From assembly GCA_002436065.1 (NCBI GenBank), contig DIXP01000084.1, positions 1 through 64,000 on the forward strand: a stretch of DNA of 64,000 bases, given 5' to 3'. Below are positions 24,046 to 34,511 of this stretch, in pieces (position 1 is the stretch's first letter; each line of letters opens with the position of its first letter). The position numbers and the translations under genes were made by a program. Source of the DNA: Chloroflexi bacterium UBA6077. GTDB taxonomy: Bacteria > Chloroflexota > UBA6077. The notes beneath the pieces were generated by a model, which did no database searches, was not told the origin of the DNA, and worked only from the letters and a program-made list of their open reading frames with translations.

Positions 24046-24136
24046 TCCCACCTCCTGCAATGGTCGCGACTATAGCGCAGTGAATTGCCCCACTGCAACA
24101 GACTCGGAGCGAGGGCCACTGCCGCGTCTGCGTCGC

Positions 24137-24937
24137 TCAAGGCCTCGCTTCTCTGCAGGCAGCCTTGAGTTTAGAGACGAATTCCGAGGCGACTTCGACA
24201 CACCGCGCCGGTTCCCGGTCGATCCGATCCATCAAGGCGCTGCCCACCACCACACCGTCGGCGATGGCAGCCACCCTTCGCACCTGATCGGCCGAAGAGA
24301 TGCCGAACCCAACCACCGCCGGTAGCCTCGTGGCCTCCCTGACTCGGCCCGTCAGCAGGTCAATGTCCTGGGGCAACTCCCTTCGCGAGCCGGTGACCCC
24401 CTTCAGCGATACGCAGTAGAGGAAGCCCGATGAAGCCTCGGCGATGGCCGCGATCCGTTCCCCGGGGGTCGTGGGTGCCACCATGCCTATCAGGTCCAAT
24501 CCGCTCCGCGCGCAGGCCACCCGCAGCGTAGTCGACTCCTCCACCGGGAGGTCTGGGACGATCACTCCGTCGACGCCCGCCGCTACCGCCTCTACCGCAA
24601 AGCGCTCCTCTCCGTATCGGAGTATGGGGTTATAGTAGCTCATCAGCACAACAGGCGCGGCCACCTGGCTCCTAACCGAAGCCACCAACCCCAGCGCCGA
24701 ACGCAAGCTCGCCCCCCTCTCCAGGGCGAGGTGGCTGATCCTCTGCAGCGTGGCGCCGTCCGCCAGGGGATCGGAGAAGGGAATACCCAGCTCCAGCAGA
24801 TCAGCCCCCGCCTCGCCCAGGGCCACCAACATCTCCCCGGTTCGCTCCATGGATGGGTACCCCGCCGTCAGGTATGGAACCAGAGCGGCTTCGTTCCGCG
24901 CCCTCAGCTTCTCAAAGACATCCATGATCCTGTGCAT
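24137..24937 (-). CDS. trpA: Tryptophan synthase alpha chain
   Basis: A 266-residue TIM-barrel subunit splitting indole-3-glycerol phosphate to indole and glyceraldehyde 3-phosphate. The catalytic Glu49 and Asp60 lie in LLELGIPFSDPLADG, at the same numbering as the enteric enzyme, and the loop GVTGSR is present. AGGAGGG precedes the ATG. It is the last trp gene of the operon and lies 34 bases after trpB; indole is channelled to TrpB. Confidence 0.95.
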   Translation of the reverse strand: MHRIMDVFEKLRARNEAALVPYLTAGYPSMERTGEMLVALGEAGADLLELGIPFSDPLADGATLQRISHLALERGASLRSALGLVASVRSQVAAPVVLMSYYNPILRYGEERFAVEAVAAGVDGVIVPDLPVEESTTLRVACARSGLDLIGMVAPTTPGERIAAIAEASSGFLYCVSLKGVTGSRRELPQDIDLLTGRVREATRLPAVVGFGISSADQVRRVAAIADGVVVGSALMDRIDREPARCVEVASEFVSKLKAACREARP

Positions 24938-24971
24938 ACACCCTCCTGGTTCAACCTATCTCCCCGCGTCC

Positions 24972-26163
<1,192 letters not shown>

Positions 26164-26183
<20 letters not shown>

Positions 26184-26889
26184 CCCACCTCCTGACCTCG
26201 GCGATGAAGTCCCCAACCAACAGGGGGTCCTTCCTGCCTTCTCGTTCCACCCCGCTACTGACATCGACCCCCCAGGGCCGCATCACAGCGATAGCCTGCG
26301 CCACGTTCGCGGGGCTCAGCCCCCCCGCCACCATGCACTCCTGGGCGGCCACCCCTATCAGGTCCCATGGAAAGGGCTGCCCGGTTCCTCCCCACTGGCC
26401 GAAGCGACCCGAATCCAGTAAGAGGCGAGTCGCTCCATGCCGGTCGCGGAGCGCCCCCAGCCTCTCGGCCAGATCCCCCCGACCCACGTCCTCCAGTGGC
26501 GCCCGGACGGCTCCGCCGCCTCCCGCACCTTCACCCGCGCTACCAACGTGCGGTGACCCGAGATGGCAAACCTTGTAGAAGTCGAGGCGGACGTGGCGAC
26601 AGTAGTCTTCGGGCTCCTCTCCGCTTAGCTGGACCACGTCCAGCTTCCCCAGCTCGGAAGCCGCTAAGACGAGCTCCAACGGCTGGTTGGCAAACACCCC
26701 CACGGCCTGCCAGGCCCGCTCAACCGGAGGGAACCGGCGCCTCGCCCCCTGGACGATCCCCGCCACTACCTCGGGGTGAAGCTGCCGCCGGCTGGGAGCA
26801 AGCACGAACCCCAACTGGTCCGCCCCGGCCTCCAGCGCCTGAAGTGCCTGCTCCATCTCCGTGATCCCACAGATCTTCACTACCGTCAT
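26164..26889 (-). CDS. trpF: Phosphoribosylanthranilate isomerase
   Basis: A 241-residue TIM-barrel enzyme catalysing the Amadori rearrangement of phosphoribosylanthranilate. The catalytic Cys in VKICGIT and the Asp in GVDVSSGVE are present, as is [10 protein letters not shown] for phosphate binding. A Gly-rich insert near residues 120-130 makes it somewhat longer than usual. ATG 26889 is preceded by GGAGGAG, which also contains an in-frame TTG that should not be taken as the start. Confidence 0.93.
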
Positions 26890-26919
26890 CCGCTCCTCCA
26901 ACCACCGCCCACCAACCGA

Positions 26920-27723
26920 TCATCCACACTCACGGCCCAGAGACGGAATCCCAGCACTCATCGACCTTACCATCCCCCGAGGATCGTCGCCGCACACCAG
27001 GGCCTCACCCACCAGCACCGCGTCCGCGCCCCACTGCCCGACCCGCCGCGCATCCTCGGGGCTCCGAATGCCGCTCTCCGCCACCACCGGGATCCCATCG
27101 GGAATCAGCGGCCTCAGACGGCGAGTGGTCTCCAGATCCACCCGGAAGCTGGCAAGGTCCCTGTTGTTTATTCCAATCACCGGCGCCCCGCAGTCCAGCG
27201 CCACGCCCACCTCCGATGCCGTATGGACCTCTACCAGTGGACAGATGCCGAGCCGCAGGGCAATCGCGATTAGCCCTGCCAGCGTGGGCTGGTCCAGAGC
27301 CGCCGCTATCAGCAACAGCGCGTCCGCGCCTTCAGCCCTGGCCTCCCAGATCTGGTACTCGCTGAGGTGGAAGTCCTTCTTCAGCACCGGCACCGAGACC
27401 GCCGCCCGAACCGACGGCAGATCATCTGGCCGCGCCCCGAAGTGGGCAGAGTCGGTGAGCACGGAGATCGCCATGCAGCCTCCTGCCGAGTACTCGCGGG
27501 CCAGCGCGGGAGCATCCAGTTGCGGCCGCAGGGGCCCTCTTGAGGGTGAAGCCCTCTTGATCTCGGCGATTACCCCCAACCCCGGCCCTCGAAGCTGTCC
27601 GAGGAAATCCCTGGGCTTGGACATCTCTCGCGCCAGCCGCTCCAGGTCGGCAATGGGTCTCCGCGCCGACCGCTTCTCCACCTCCAACCTCTTCGCTTCC
27701 AGGATCCTGCTAAGAAACTCCAC
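26920..27723 (-). CDS. trpC: Indole-3-glycerol phosphate synthase
   Basis: A 267-residue TIM-barrel synthase. Catalytic lysines are in VIAEIKRASPSRG and PVLKKDF, and GINNRDL and VAESGI are diagnostic. Translation starts at GTG 27723, which overlaps the 3' end of trpD by 14 bases and has AGAGGAGGG upstream. TrpC and TrpF are separate proteins here, unlike the enteric TrpCF fusion. Confidence 0.94.
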   Translation of the reverse strand: MEFLSRILEAKRLEVEKRSARRPIADLERLAREMSKPRDFLGQLRGPGLGVIAEIKRASPSRGPLRPQLDAPALAREYSAGGCMAISVLTDSAHFGARPDDLPSVRAAVSVPVLKKDFHLSEYQIWEARAEGADALLLIAAALDQPTLAGLIAIALRLGICPLVEVHTASEVGVALDCGAPVIGINNRDLASFRVDLETTRRLRPLIPDGIPVVAESGIRSPEDARRVGQWGADAVLVGEALVCGDDPRGMVRSMSAGIPSLGRECG

Positions 27724-28753
27724 CAGATTCCCTCCTCTGCCTGAGACTCAGGGAGAGGACTCTCAGCCGCTCCAGCTTATCCGCAGCGGCCCCGGAGTCT
27801 ATGCTCGCCGCGGACATCTCCACGCCATCCTGAAGGCTATCCGCCTTTCCCGCTACGTAGAGGGCCGCGGCGGAGTTGAGAAGGACCACATCCCGCGGCG
27901 CACCCCTCTCGCCGCCCAGGATGGACCGGGCGATAGCCGCGTTCTCGGCGGCGCTTCCACCTGCCAGTGCTCCCAGCGGAGCCGGATCCAGTCCGACGTC
28001 CCGTGGTTCGACCCTGTAGCACCGGCTGAATCCCTCACGAATCTCGTAAACCTGGGTGGATCTCGAAATGGACATCTCATCGATGCCTTCTTCCCCATGT
28101 ACCACCATGGCGCGGCGGCACCCCAGCAGCTTCAGCACCTCTCCCATGAGGGGAACCAACTCCGGAGAGGCCACCCCCAGCAGCTGCGCCGAGGCACCCG
28201 CCGGATTGGTCAGCGGGCCCAGAACGTTGAACACGGTCCGCACCCCTATCTCCCGCCTCGGCGCCGCCGCATGCTTCATCGCTGGGTGGAAGACGGGAGC
28301 GAACATGAACCCGATGCCCACTTGCTCCACGCAGGTAGCTACCTCCTCGGGAAGCAGCTCTATCGCCACGCCCAGTACCTCGAGGACATCGGCACTCCCG
28401 CAGCGGCTGGTGAATGCCCTGTTTCCGTGCTTCGCAACCCTCACTCCCGCGCCACTCGCCACGAAGGCTGCCACGGTGGATATGTTGAAGGTGGATAGCC
28501 CGTCCCCGCCGGTGCCGCAGGTGTCCACCACGTCGCCCGTCACCTGCACCCTAACCGCCTCCTGGCGCATCACCCTAGCCAGGCCGGCCACCTCCGCCGC
28601 AGTCTCCCCCTTCATCCGGAGGGCCACCGCCAGCGCCGCGATCTGAGCGGCGCTGGCCGCCCCCCGAACGATCTCCTCCATCGCCGCGCTGGCCTCATCC
28701 ATCTCCAACGGGACCCCTCCCGCCACCTTCGCTATGGCCTCCCTGATCGCCAT
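27710..28753 (-). CDS. trpD: Anthranilate phosphoribosyltransferase
   Basis: A 347-residue enzyme transferring phosphoribosyl from PRPP to anthranilate. DTCGTGGDGLSTFNIST (PRPP and Mg2+ binding), KHGNRAFTSRCGSADVLE and FNVLGPLTNP are all present. The usual SSRSGSAD is SRCGSAD here, a mild variant. It begins one base after the trpG stop and overlaps trpC. TrpD and TrpG are separate proteins. Confidence 0.95.
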   Translation of the reverse strand: MAIREAIAKVAGGVPLEMDEASAAMEEIVRGAASAAQIAALAVALRMKGETAAEVAGLARVMRQEAVRVQVTGDVVDTCGTGGDGLSTFNISTVAAFVASGAGVRVAKHGNRAFTSRCGSADVLEVLGVAIELLPEEVATCVEQVGIGFMFAPVFHPAMKHAAAPRREIGVRTVFNVLGPLTNPAGASAQLLGVASPELVPLMGEVLKLLGCRRAMVVHGEEGIDEMSISRSTQVYEIREGFSRCYRVEPRDVGLDPAPLGALAGGSAAENAAIARSILGGERGAPRDVVLLNSAAALYVAGKADSLQDGVEMSAASIDSGAAADKLERLRVLSLSLRQRRESGGVS

Positions 28754-28754
28754 T

Positions 28755-29324
28755 TCAAGCCTCCCGTTCTAGGAAGTTGCGCAGCAGCTGCTGTCCCACG
28801 GGGGTGAGCACGGATTCCGGATGGAACTGCACCCCCTCGACGGGCAGCTCCCGGTGCCTGAGCCCCATCACCAGCCCATCTGAGGTCTCGGCGGTAACCT
28901 CCAACACCGAGGGTAGAGACCCGCGGTCCACCACCAAGGAGTGGTAGCGTCCAGCATCAAAGGGACTGGGAAGACCGCTCATCACCCCGACCCCTCTGTG
29001 ATAGATCGCGGAGGTCTTGCCATGCTTCAGCTCGGGCGCCCGTACTACCCGTCCGCCGAACGCCTGGCCGATGCACTGATGCCCCAGACACACCCCAAGG
29101 ATCGGGGTGTGTCTTCCCAGCCGGGCGATGACCTCCAGCGAGATACCCGCTTCTGTCGGGGTCTTCGGCCCCGGGGAGATCACGATCCTCGATGGCGCCA
29201 ACCCCACGATCTCCTCGGCGGTGACGCGATCGTTTCGCCTGACATCCACCCTGGCCCCCAGTTCGGTCAGGTACTGGTAGAGGTTGTAGGTGAAGGAGTC
29301 ATAGTTGTCGATCAACAGGATCAT
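28755..29324 (-). CDS. trpG: Anthranilate synthase component II (glutamine amidotransferase)
   Basis: A 189-residue class I amidotransferase supplying ammonia to TrpE. The nucleophile is Cys79 in GVCLGHQ, with the His/Glu pair in FHPES near the C-terminus; HGKTS and YHSL also match TrpG. The same gene family can serve folate synthesis as PabA, but the operon makes the tryptophan role clear. The ATG overlaps the trpE stop (ATGA). Confidence 0.95.
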   Translation of the reverse strand: MILLIDNYDSFTYNLYQYLTELGARVDVRRNDRVTAEEIVGLAPSRIVISPGPKTPTEAGISLEVIARLGRHTPILGVCLGHQCIGQAFGGRVVRAPELKHGKTSAIYHRGVGVMSGLPSPFDAGRYHSLVVDRGSLPSVLEVTAETSDGLVMGLRHRELPVEGVQFHPESVLTPVGQQLLRNFLEREA

Positions 29325-30886
29325 CGAGACCCATCCTTTCTGGTGCCAACCACCTCGACGGCTGCTTCCACCGGATCGCGGCGTGATTCCCTGCTCGCAT
29401 CCATCGATTCCGCGGCCTGAAGGGAGCGCAGCATGGCGGCCGCCTTGTTCACCGTCTCCTCGTATTCCCGCTCGGGAACCGAGTCGGCCACCACGCCGGC
29501 CCCCACCTGGACGTGGGCGACACCGTCCATCATCACCACCGTCCGAATGGCGATGGCCGTATCCAGGTTCCCATCAAAGCCCAGGTAGCCCACCGCACCC
29601 GCGTAGGGGCCCCGCGCGTCTGGCTCCAGCTCAGATATGATCTCCATCGCCCGGACCTTTGGGGCTCCGCTCACCGTTCCGGCCGGGAAGCCCGCCCGCA
29701 GGGCGTCGACGGGACGAAGATCCTTCCTAAGCTTCCCTTCCACGTGGGATACCAGGTGCATCACGTGCGAGTATCGCTCCACCCCCATCAGCCGGGTCAC
29801 CCGCACCGACCCCGGCTCGCTCACCCTGCCCACGTCGTTGCGCCCTAGATCCACCAGCATGACGTGCTCGGCCCTCTCCTTCTCGTCGCAGGACAGCTCC
29901 GCGGCGAGCCGCTCGTCCTCTTCGGCAGTCCGCCCTCTCCGTCGCGTCCCCGCTATAGGGTAGATCGAGACGGTACCGTCCTCCACACGCACCAGCATCT
30001 CCGGGGAGGCCCCCACGATATGGAAGCTGCCACAGTCCAGGAAATACATGTAGGGAGATGGGTTGACCGCCCGAAGCGCCCTGTACAACGTTAGTGGAGA
30101 TGTCCGAGTGGGGACCGAGAATCGCTGGGACAGGACCACCTGGATGGCATCTCCCGCAGCTATGTACTCCTTGGCCCGACGAACGGAGTCCTCGTACCGC
30201 TGGCGGGAGACATTCGATTGAAGGGAAGCCTCGCCGACTTTCGCAGAGCCCGGAGAGCCGAGGTCCGGCATCTCACCGCCCGTCGAGCCGCTGCTTGAAC
30301 GGAGCCGCGCCACCAGGGAGTCCAGTCTGGCAGATGCCTCCTTGTAGGCCCGCGGGACATCACCTTCGGTGGGGACGTGGGTAACGATCTTGATGGTGCG
30401 CCGCAGGTGATCGAAGGCGAGGACGGTCTTATACCAAGCGAGGCGTCCCAGAGGCAGGGGAACTCCAGGCCCAAGCGGCCTGGGTATCCGCTCGAAATGG
30501 CGCACCAGGTCGTAGGACAGATACCCTACAGCACCACCGTGGAATCTCGGCAGGCCAGGGTAGATGACCGGGCGCTCCCGGGATAGGAGATCGTCTACCA
30601 GGTCCAAAGGGTCCGAGAAGGCCAGCCGCCGCTCCCCCAGCTCGCCTCTTAGATCCGCCTCCCCCTCCCACAGGGTGAGGACCGACTCAGGATCGACACC
30701 CAGGAAGGAGTACCGACCCAACTGCTCTCCGCCCTCCACACTCTCCAGGAGAAACGAGCCGGGCCCGCATCCCAACTTTAGAAGGGCAGAGACCGGGGTC
30801 TCGGTATCTGCCAGGACCTCCTTATAGACCGGCACCGTGGTGCCGTGGGCTGCCAGGGCAACGACCTCTTCCAGCGATGGCTGCAT
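29321..30886 (-). CDS. trpE: Anthranilate synthase component I
   Basis: A 521-residue chorismate-utilising enzyme. The N-terminal LLES motif ([12 protein letters not shown]) is the tryptophan feedback site. The C-terminal chorismate domain has [29 protein letters not shown] and [11 protein letters not shown]. The start chosen is ATG 30886, with GGAG seven bases upstream. An in-frame TTG at 30913 lies inside the T-run of the leader terminator and is not credible. First gene of the operon, controlled by the T-box leader just upstream. Confidence 0.94.
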   Translation of the reverse strand: MQPSLEEVVALAAHGTTVPVYKEVLADTETPVSALLKLGCGPGSFLLESVEGGEQLGRYSFLGVDPESVLTLWEGEADLRGELGERRLAFSDPLDLVDDLLSRERPVIYPGLPRFHGGAVGYLSYDLVRHFERIPRPLGPGVPLPLGRLAWYKTVLAFDHLRRTIKIVTHVPTEGDVPRAYKEASARLDSLVARLRSSSGSTGGEMPDLGSPGSAKVGEASLQSNVSRQRYEDSVRRAKEYIAAGDAIQVVLSQRFSVPTRTSPLTLYRALRAVNPSPYMYFLDCGSFHIVGASPEMLVRVEDGTVSIYPIAGTRRRGRTAEEDERLAAELSCDEKERAEHVMLVDLGRNDVGRVSEPGSVRVTRLMGVERYSHVMHLVSHVEGKLRKDLRPVDALRAGFPAGTVSGAPKVRAMEIISELEPDARGPYAGAVGYLGFDGNLDTAIAIRTVVMMDGVAHVQVGAGVVADSVPEREYEETVNKAAAMLRSLQAAESMDASRESRRDPVEAAVEVVGTRKDGSR

Positions 30887-30911
30887 CTCTCGACTCCATT
30901 TCACGGCACAC

Positions 30912-30943
30912 AAAAAACCTCCGTCCCAATTCTGGGACGGAGG
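30912..30943 (-). terminator. T-box-controlled intrinsic terminator
   Basis: On the minus strand an 11-base stem (30943-30933 with 30928-30918), a 4-base loop and a run of six T (30917-30912). The 5' arm overlaps the region that pairs with the T-box in the alternative antiterminator form. Confidence 0.92.
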
Positions 30944-31218
30944 TCCGTGGTGCCACCCAGTTTAGAGCAGGCAAAGCCGCTCTCACTCGTTCCGGGTACG
31001 GGATCGCCAGCTCGCCCGTATAGGCGGCACAATCCGATACCCTACTCCCTGATAACGGTGGAAACTCCGGCGGAGCCTACTGGGCGATGTCGCCGTTTGG
31101 TCCGCGACTCCCAGGTCCATTCGGTCTCCATGGCAGCATCGGCTCACACTGTACCCGACTCGCTGAACTGTGACCGGAGCCTACTAGTCCTGTTCGCAAT
31201 CTTTTGTGTATTGGAAGT
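30912..31218 (-). promoter_or_regulatory. T-box riboswitch leader of the trp operon
   Basis: The untranslated leader of trpE carries the parts of a tRNA-sensing T-box. On the minus strand these are AGTAGGCTCC at the foot of stem I (about 31188), AGCGAGTCGGG and GTGTGAGCC distal motifs, a candidate Trp specifier TGG at 31117-31119 inside GAATGGACC, the F-box CCGTTATC at 31051-31058, and the T-box GGGTGGCACCACGG at 30946-30959, followed by a terminator. Uncharged tRNA-Trp should stabilise the antiterminator and switch the operon on. The specifier is the least certain element. Confidence 0.9.
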
Positions 31219-31225
31219 TGGGCAG

Positions 31226-31255
31226 AGTATACCCACCCAGCCTTGCCCATGTCAA
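31226..31255 (-). promoter_or_regulatory. Sigma-70-type promoter of the trp operon
   Basis: A perfect TTGACA (31255-31250) and TATACT (31231-31226) separated by 18 bases on the minus strand. Transcription would begin near 31218, about 20-30 bases before T-box stem I. The bases from 31256 to 31447, up to the PAP2 gene, hold nothing else recognisable. Confidence 0.8.
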
Positions 31256-31447
31256 GCTGTGGTTGTCAATCCGCATGATCTTCTAGTTGCAGGTATAGAT
31301 CCCTACCGACGAGGCGCCCACACTTACGGAGAAGGGCCCGAGGTATGGGGCGTCCGGCTCATGGATGAAAGCAGCAGCCCTTGCCCTCGTACGCCAAATC
31401 AGGCTATCCTTGAACCGCGCCAAACCATAGCATTCGAGCAGACAGTC

Positions 31448-32113
31448 ATGAGACCGTCCTCCCAGAGCCCCGCCCCCAACCCCATCCGCTCGCGATGGTC
31501 CGCACTTCTGGTCATGGTGACCCTGCTCACCGCCCTGGACATCGTACTGACCCGCACCGGCGCGACTCAACCCCTGAACGAGAGCTTGACCCGGTGGGTC
31601 TACACTCTGGAACGGCCCTGGCTGGACCTGCCCATGGCACTGCTGACCCTCCTGGGCACCGCCATCCCCCTTGGTCTCATAGTCATCGTTATCGCCGTGT
31701 GGGCGTTCCTCAAGGGGCGAAGGCTGGCGGCGCTTCTCATGGTGGCCGCGGCAATCACCAGCCAACTGGTCTCGGAGATCCTGAAGGAGGCCCTGCACCA
31801 GCCCCGCCCAATGCTCTGGGTCCCCACCTACCCAATTGAGATGCCTCAGGACTTCGCTTATCCGAGCGGCCACGCCATTTCGTCCATCGTGGTCCTGGGC
31901 TTCGGCGCCCTGCTAGCCTCGGACCTAACAGATCACCCGCGCCTTCGGCCTGCCATCCTCCTGTTCGCCGCACTGTTGATCGCGGGGATAGGTTTCAGCA
32001 GGGTCTACCTGGGAGTACACTGGGTGAACGATGTGGTTGGCGGCTACCTCGCCGGGGCGCTGATCCTGTTGGCAGCCTACGGGATCCTCCACAGGGTACA
32101 GCCCTTGCGCTAG
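31448..32113 (+). CDS. PAP2-family membrane phosphatase
   Basis: A 221-residue integral membrane phosphatase (type 2 phosphatidic acid or undecaprenyl-pyrophosphate phosphatase). The three active-site motifs are complete: Lys113 to Arg120-Pro, PSGH at 139-142, and SRVYLGVHWVND (184-195). Five or six hydrophobic segments surround them. The open frame runs much further upstream through the trp leader; the first sensible start is ATG 31448. The diacylglycerol-kinase-like gene follows 8 bases on, suggesting coupled lipid phosphate metabolism. Confidence 0.85.
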   Translation: MRPSSQSPAPNPIRSRWSALLVMVTLLTALDIVLTRTGATQPLNESLTRWVYTLERPWLDLPMALLTLLGTAIPLGLIVIVIAVWAFLKGRRLAALLMVAAAITSQLVSEILKEALHQPRPMLWVPTYPIEMPQDFAYPSGHAISSIVVLGFGALLASDLTDHPRLRPAILLFAALLIAGIGFSRVYLGVHWVNDVVGGYLAGALILLAAYGILHRVQPLR

Positions 32114-32121
32114 TCCCTGCT

Positions 32122-33030
32122 ATGGAACCCGAACCAGGCATTCAACGCCCCAAGGAGGTGGCGCTGGTCATCAACCTGCGCTCCCGCACGGGCACGGCTG
32201 CATCTCAACAGGCCGCCGCGGAACTGGAGCGGTGCGGCCTGTTGGTAAGACGCAACCACCTGGTCACCAACGGCCACGCCCTCATCGAATCGGTACGGCA
32301 GGTGATCGACAGTGGCCTGAAAACCATAGTGGTGGGTGGTGGCGATGGCACATTGTCGTCCGCCGCAGACCTGCTGGCCAACCGATCGGACCTCACCCTC
32401 GGCATCCTTCCTGTCGGCACCGGCAACGAGATGGCACACACCCTGGGCATACCGCTCGACCTACCCGGTGCCTGCGATGTCATCGCCCACGGGCGAGTGG
32501 AGACGGTGGACCTGGCTGAGGCAAGCGGCAACTACTTCATTCATACCGCCCTCGTGGGGTATCCGGCCCAGGTAAACCACACCATACCCAACTGGCTCAA
32601 GCTAAGGTTCGGGAAAGCGGCTTACGTCTACTCCTTCTGCCGCGCCATGTTTGGAGCCAGGCCCTTTCGGGTTGCGGTCAAGGTAGGTAACGAGAGCTGG
32701 GAGGGACAGACCATCCTTGTCACAGTGGGGAACGGACGGTTCCACTCGCTTGGGTCCGTGCTGCTGCCCCCGGATCGGGCCGTGGAGAGCGGCCTGATGG
32801 TCTACACACCCCGGAGCACTAACTGGCTCACCCTGGCGAGGCTTGCGTTCGGCCTCTGGATCACCCGCAAGCCCCAACCGTCCCTGCTGCTGTTCCAGCG
32901 AGCAGACTCGGTCTCAATAGTGGCCGATCCGCCCCAAGGCGTGGACCTGGACGGGGAATTCGGGAGGCTGACCCCAGTGGTCGTCCGCCTAGCGAAGAAC
33001 GCCCTGCGTGTCCTGGTTCCTAATATGTAG
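32122..33030 (+). CDS. Diacylglycerol/lipid kinase family protein
   Basis: A 302-residue DAGK-catalytic-domain protein (YegS/DgkB/BmrU group). The nucleotide motif GGGDGT is at 72-77, followed by LGILPVGTGNEMAHTLGIP; the C-terminal all-beta domain ends with DLDGEFG. It phosphorylates diacylglycerol or a related lipid at the cytoplasmic membrane face. It is adjacent to a PAP2 phosphatase, which catalyses the reverse type of reaction. Possible alternative substrates include sphingoid bases or polyprenols. Confidence 0.88.
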   Translation: MEPEPGIQRPKEVALVINLRSRTGTAASQQAAAELERCGLLVRRNHLVTNGHALIESVRQVIDSGLKTIVVGGGDGTLSSAADLLANRSDLTLGILPVGTGNEMAHTLGIPLDLPGACDVIAHGRVETVDLAEASGNYFIHTALVGYPAQVNHTIPNWLKLRFGKAAYVYSFCRAMFGARPFRVAVKVGNESWEGQTILVTVGNGRFHSLGSVLLPPDRAVESGLMVYTPRSTNWLTLARLAFGLWITRKPQPSLLLFQRADSVSIVADPPQGVDLDGEFGRLTPVVVRLAKNALRVLVPNM

Positions 33031-33053
33031 CCGGGCTAGCTGGTCTATTCAAG

Positions 33054-33183
33054 TTGCGCCTGGCCCCTGCGGTTCAAACTGCGGGTAACGGCTACGAAGT
33101 CCACCTGCACGGACTAGCCGACCTAACCCGAAGGCGGGCTCGTTTGGGTAGCCCGCAGTTTCAACCACAGGGGCCAAGCGTAA
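33054..33183. repeat. 130-bp element with long imperfect inverted ends
   Basis: Two arms of about 34 bases (33054-33087 and 33150-33183) are inverted copies with only a few mismatches; each contains TGGCCCCTG and AAACTGCGGG. The centre has its own smaller inverted repeat (CGGCTA...AGTCC with GGACTAGCCG). It fills the gap between two convergent genes. It may be a MITE-like element or a large bidirectional terminator; no target duplication was evident. Confidence 0.6.
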
Positions 33184-33214
33184 GATCTCCGGAGGCTCAC
33201 CAAGGGAAACGCCG

Positions 33215-34432
33215 TTACCTCGCCCAAGTCTCCTTCAGCACTCGCAGGGCGTTCCCGCCTAGTACCTTGGTGATATCCTGCCTGCCGTAGCCATGACTGA
33301 CAAGCCAGCGGGTTACGTTGGGGAACACCTCGGCAGGATTCTCCAACCCCTTCACGTAATCGACCTCTTCGTACTTCTCGCCTGAGTGCGCATCGGCCAA
33401 CGACAAGGCACTCGCGAAGGCATGATGCAACCCCACGTGATCTCCAAAGAGGGTGTCCGGCCCGAAGCCTACGTGGTCGATCCCGCACAGGTTGGCCACA
33501 TGCTCGAACTGTTCCATGAAGGACTCGATGGTGTGAGTGGGATGGTTGCGAGTAAGGGCCGTGTGGGGCGAGGCCTCGATGCCCACGACACCGCCCTTTT
33601 CCGCGCACGCCTTCAGCACCCAGTCTGGCTTCATCCGGTTGGTGTTCCAGAGAGATCTCGATCCCACGTGAGAGATCAAGATCGGCCTCTCGCTGGCCTC
33701 GATCACGTCGCCAGCGGTGCGGTCGCCGCAATGGGCCACGTCGATGGTCATCCCCAGCCGGTTCATCCGACGCACCACCTGCCTCCCGAAGCGGGTCAAC
33801 CCCCCATCGTTAGCCTCCTTCAGGCCGGAGCCCAGGCCGTTGGATTCGGAATAGGTGATGCCCATGGATCTGATGCCCAGCCCATACAGCACGTCCACCC
33901 GGTCCAACTCGTTCTCAACAGGAGTTGCCGACTCCAGCACGGAGACAATGGCAATCTTCCCATCCTCTTTGGCCCGTAGCAGGTCGTCGTAGCGCTCAGC
34001 TCGGTACACCATCTCTTGATGAGCGAAGTCGGAGAAGCGAATCCCCAGGTCGTGGATGACGTCGGTCCACTTCCATCCGGCCTTGGAGGTGATGGCGGCC
34101 GTGCCATCCATGTAGTTCTCGAAGAAGACGTCGACGCCTCCATTGCTTATGGCCTCATAGCCGGTCCAGTTGCGGCCATTCCGCTGATACTCGAAGATCT
34201 CGCCCACGTCCTCGGTGATGACGAACAGGTGGTCGTGGAGGGACACGACGACCTCCTGGTCAAGGATATTCTGCACCTCCATCTCCTGCTCAGGGCTCAC
34301 CGGGACCGTGTGGGACTCGACGCGGCCAACCTCCTTGGCAAGCTTGAAGGGCCTGTAATCAACGCCGGGCTCCAGATACTGGAACGACCTGTAACCATCG
34401 TACAGCTTCTTACTCACAGCAACACCTCTCAT
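33215..34432 (-). CDS. M19 (membrane/renal) dipeptidase-like amidohydrolase
   Basis: A 405-residue peptidase M19 family protein, binuclear zinc amidohydrolases that cleave dipeptides. The H-x-D metal motif is in SLHDHLF, then GITYSESNGLGSG, the signature GLTRFGRQVVRRMNRLGM followed by TIDVAHCGD, and SHVGSRSLWNTNR with further metal and substrate ligands. It lacks a signal peptide or lipobox, so is probably cytoplasmic. ATG 34432 is the first start; a GTG at 34417 with AGAGGTG upstream is an alternative. The neighbouring split UxaA-type genes, 79 bases upstream, may be co-transcribed. Confidence 0.85.
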   Translation of the reverse strand: MRGVAVSKKLYDGYRSFQYLEPGVDYRPFKLAKEVGRVESHTVPVSPEQEMEVQNILDQEVVVSLHDHLFVITEDVGEIFEYQRNGRNWTGYEAISNGGVDVFFENYMDGTAAITSKAGWKWTDVIHDLGIRFSDFAHQEMVYRAERYDDLLRAKEDGKIAIVSVLESATPVENELDRVDVLYGLGIRSMGITYSESNGLGSGLKEANDGGLTRFGRQVVRRMNRLGMTIDVAHCGDRTAGDVIEASERPILISHVGSRSLWNTNRMKPDWVLKACAEKGGVVGIEASPHTALTRNHPTHTIESFMEQFEHVANLCGIDHVGFGPDTLFGDHVGLHHAFASALSLADAHSGEKYEEVDYVKGLENPAEVFPNVTRWLVSHGYGRQDITKVLGGNALRVLKETWAR

Positions 34433-34511
34433 CTAGATCCCTTAACCGTTTACAAGCAAGAGATGGAGGATCGGGAGCCCCGCTCTCTGATCCCCTTACC
34501 TGTTGCTTACC

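Noticed and set aside
30845..31447. N-terminal extension of the PAP2 gene reading through the trp leader
   Set aside because: These codons overlap the T-box and promoter of the opposite strand and resemble no phosphatase sequence; ATG 31448 gives a normal-length PAP2 protein.
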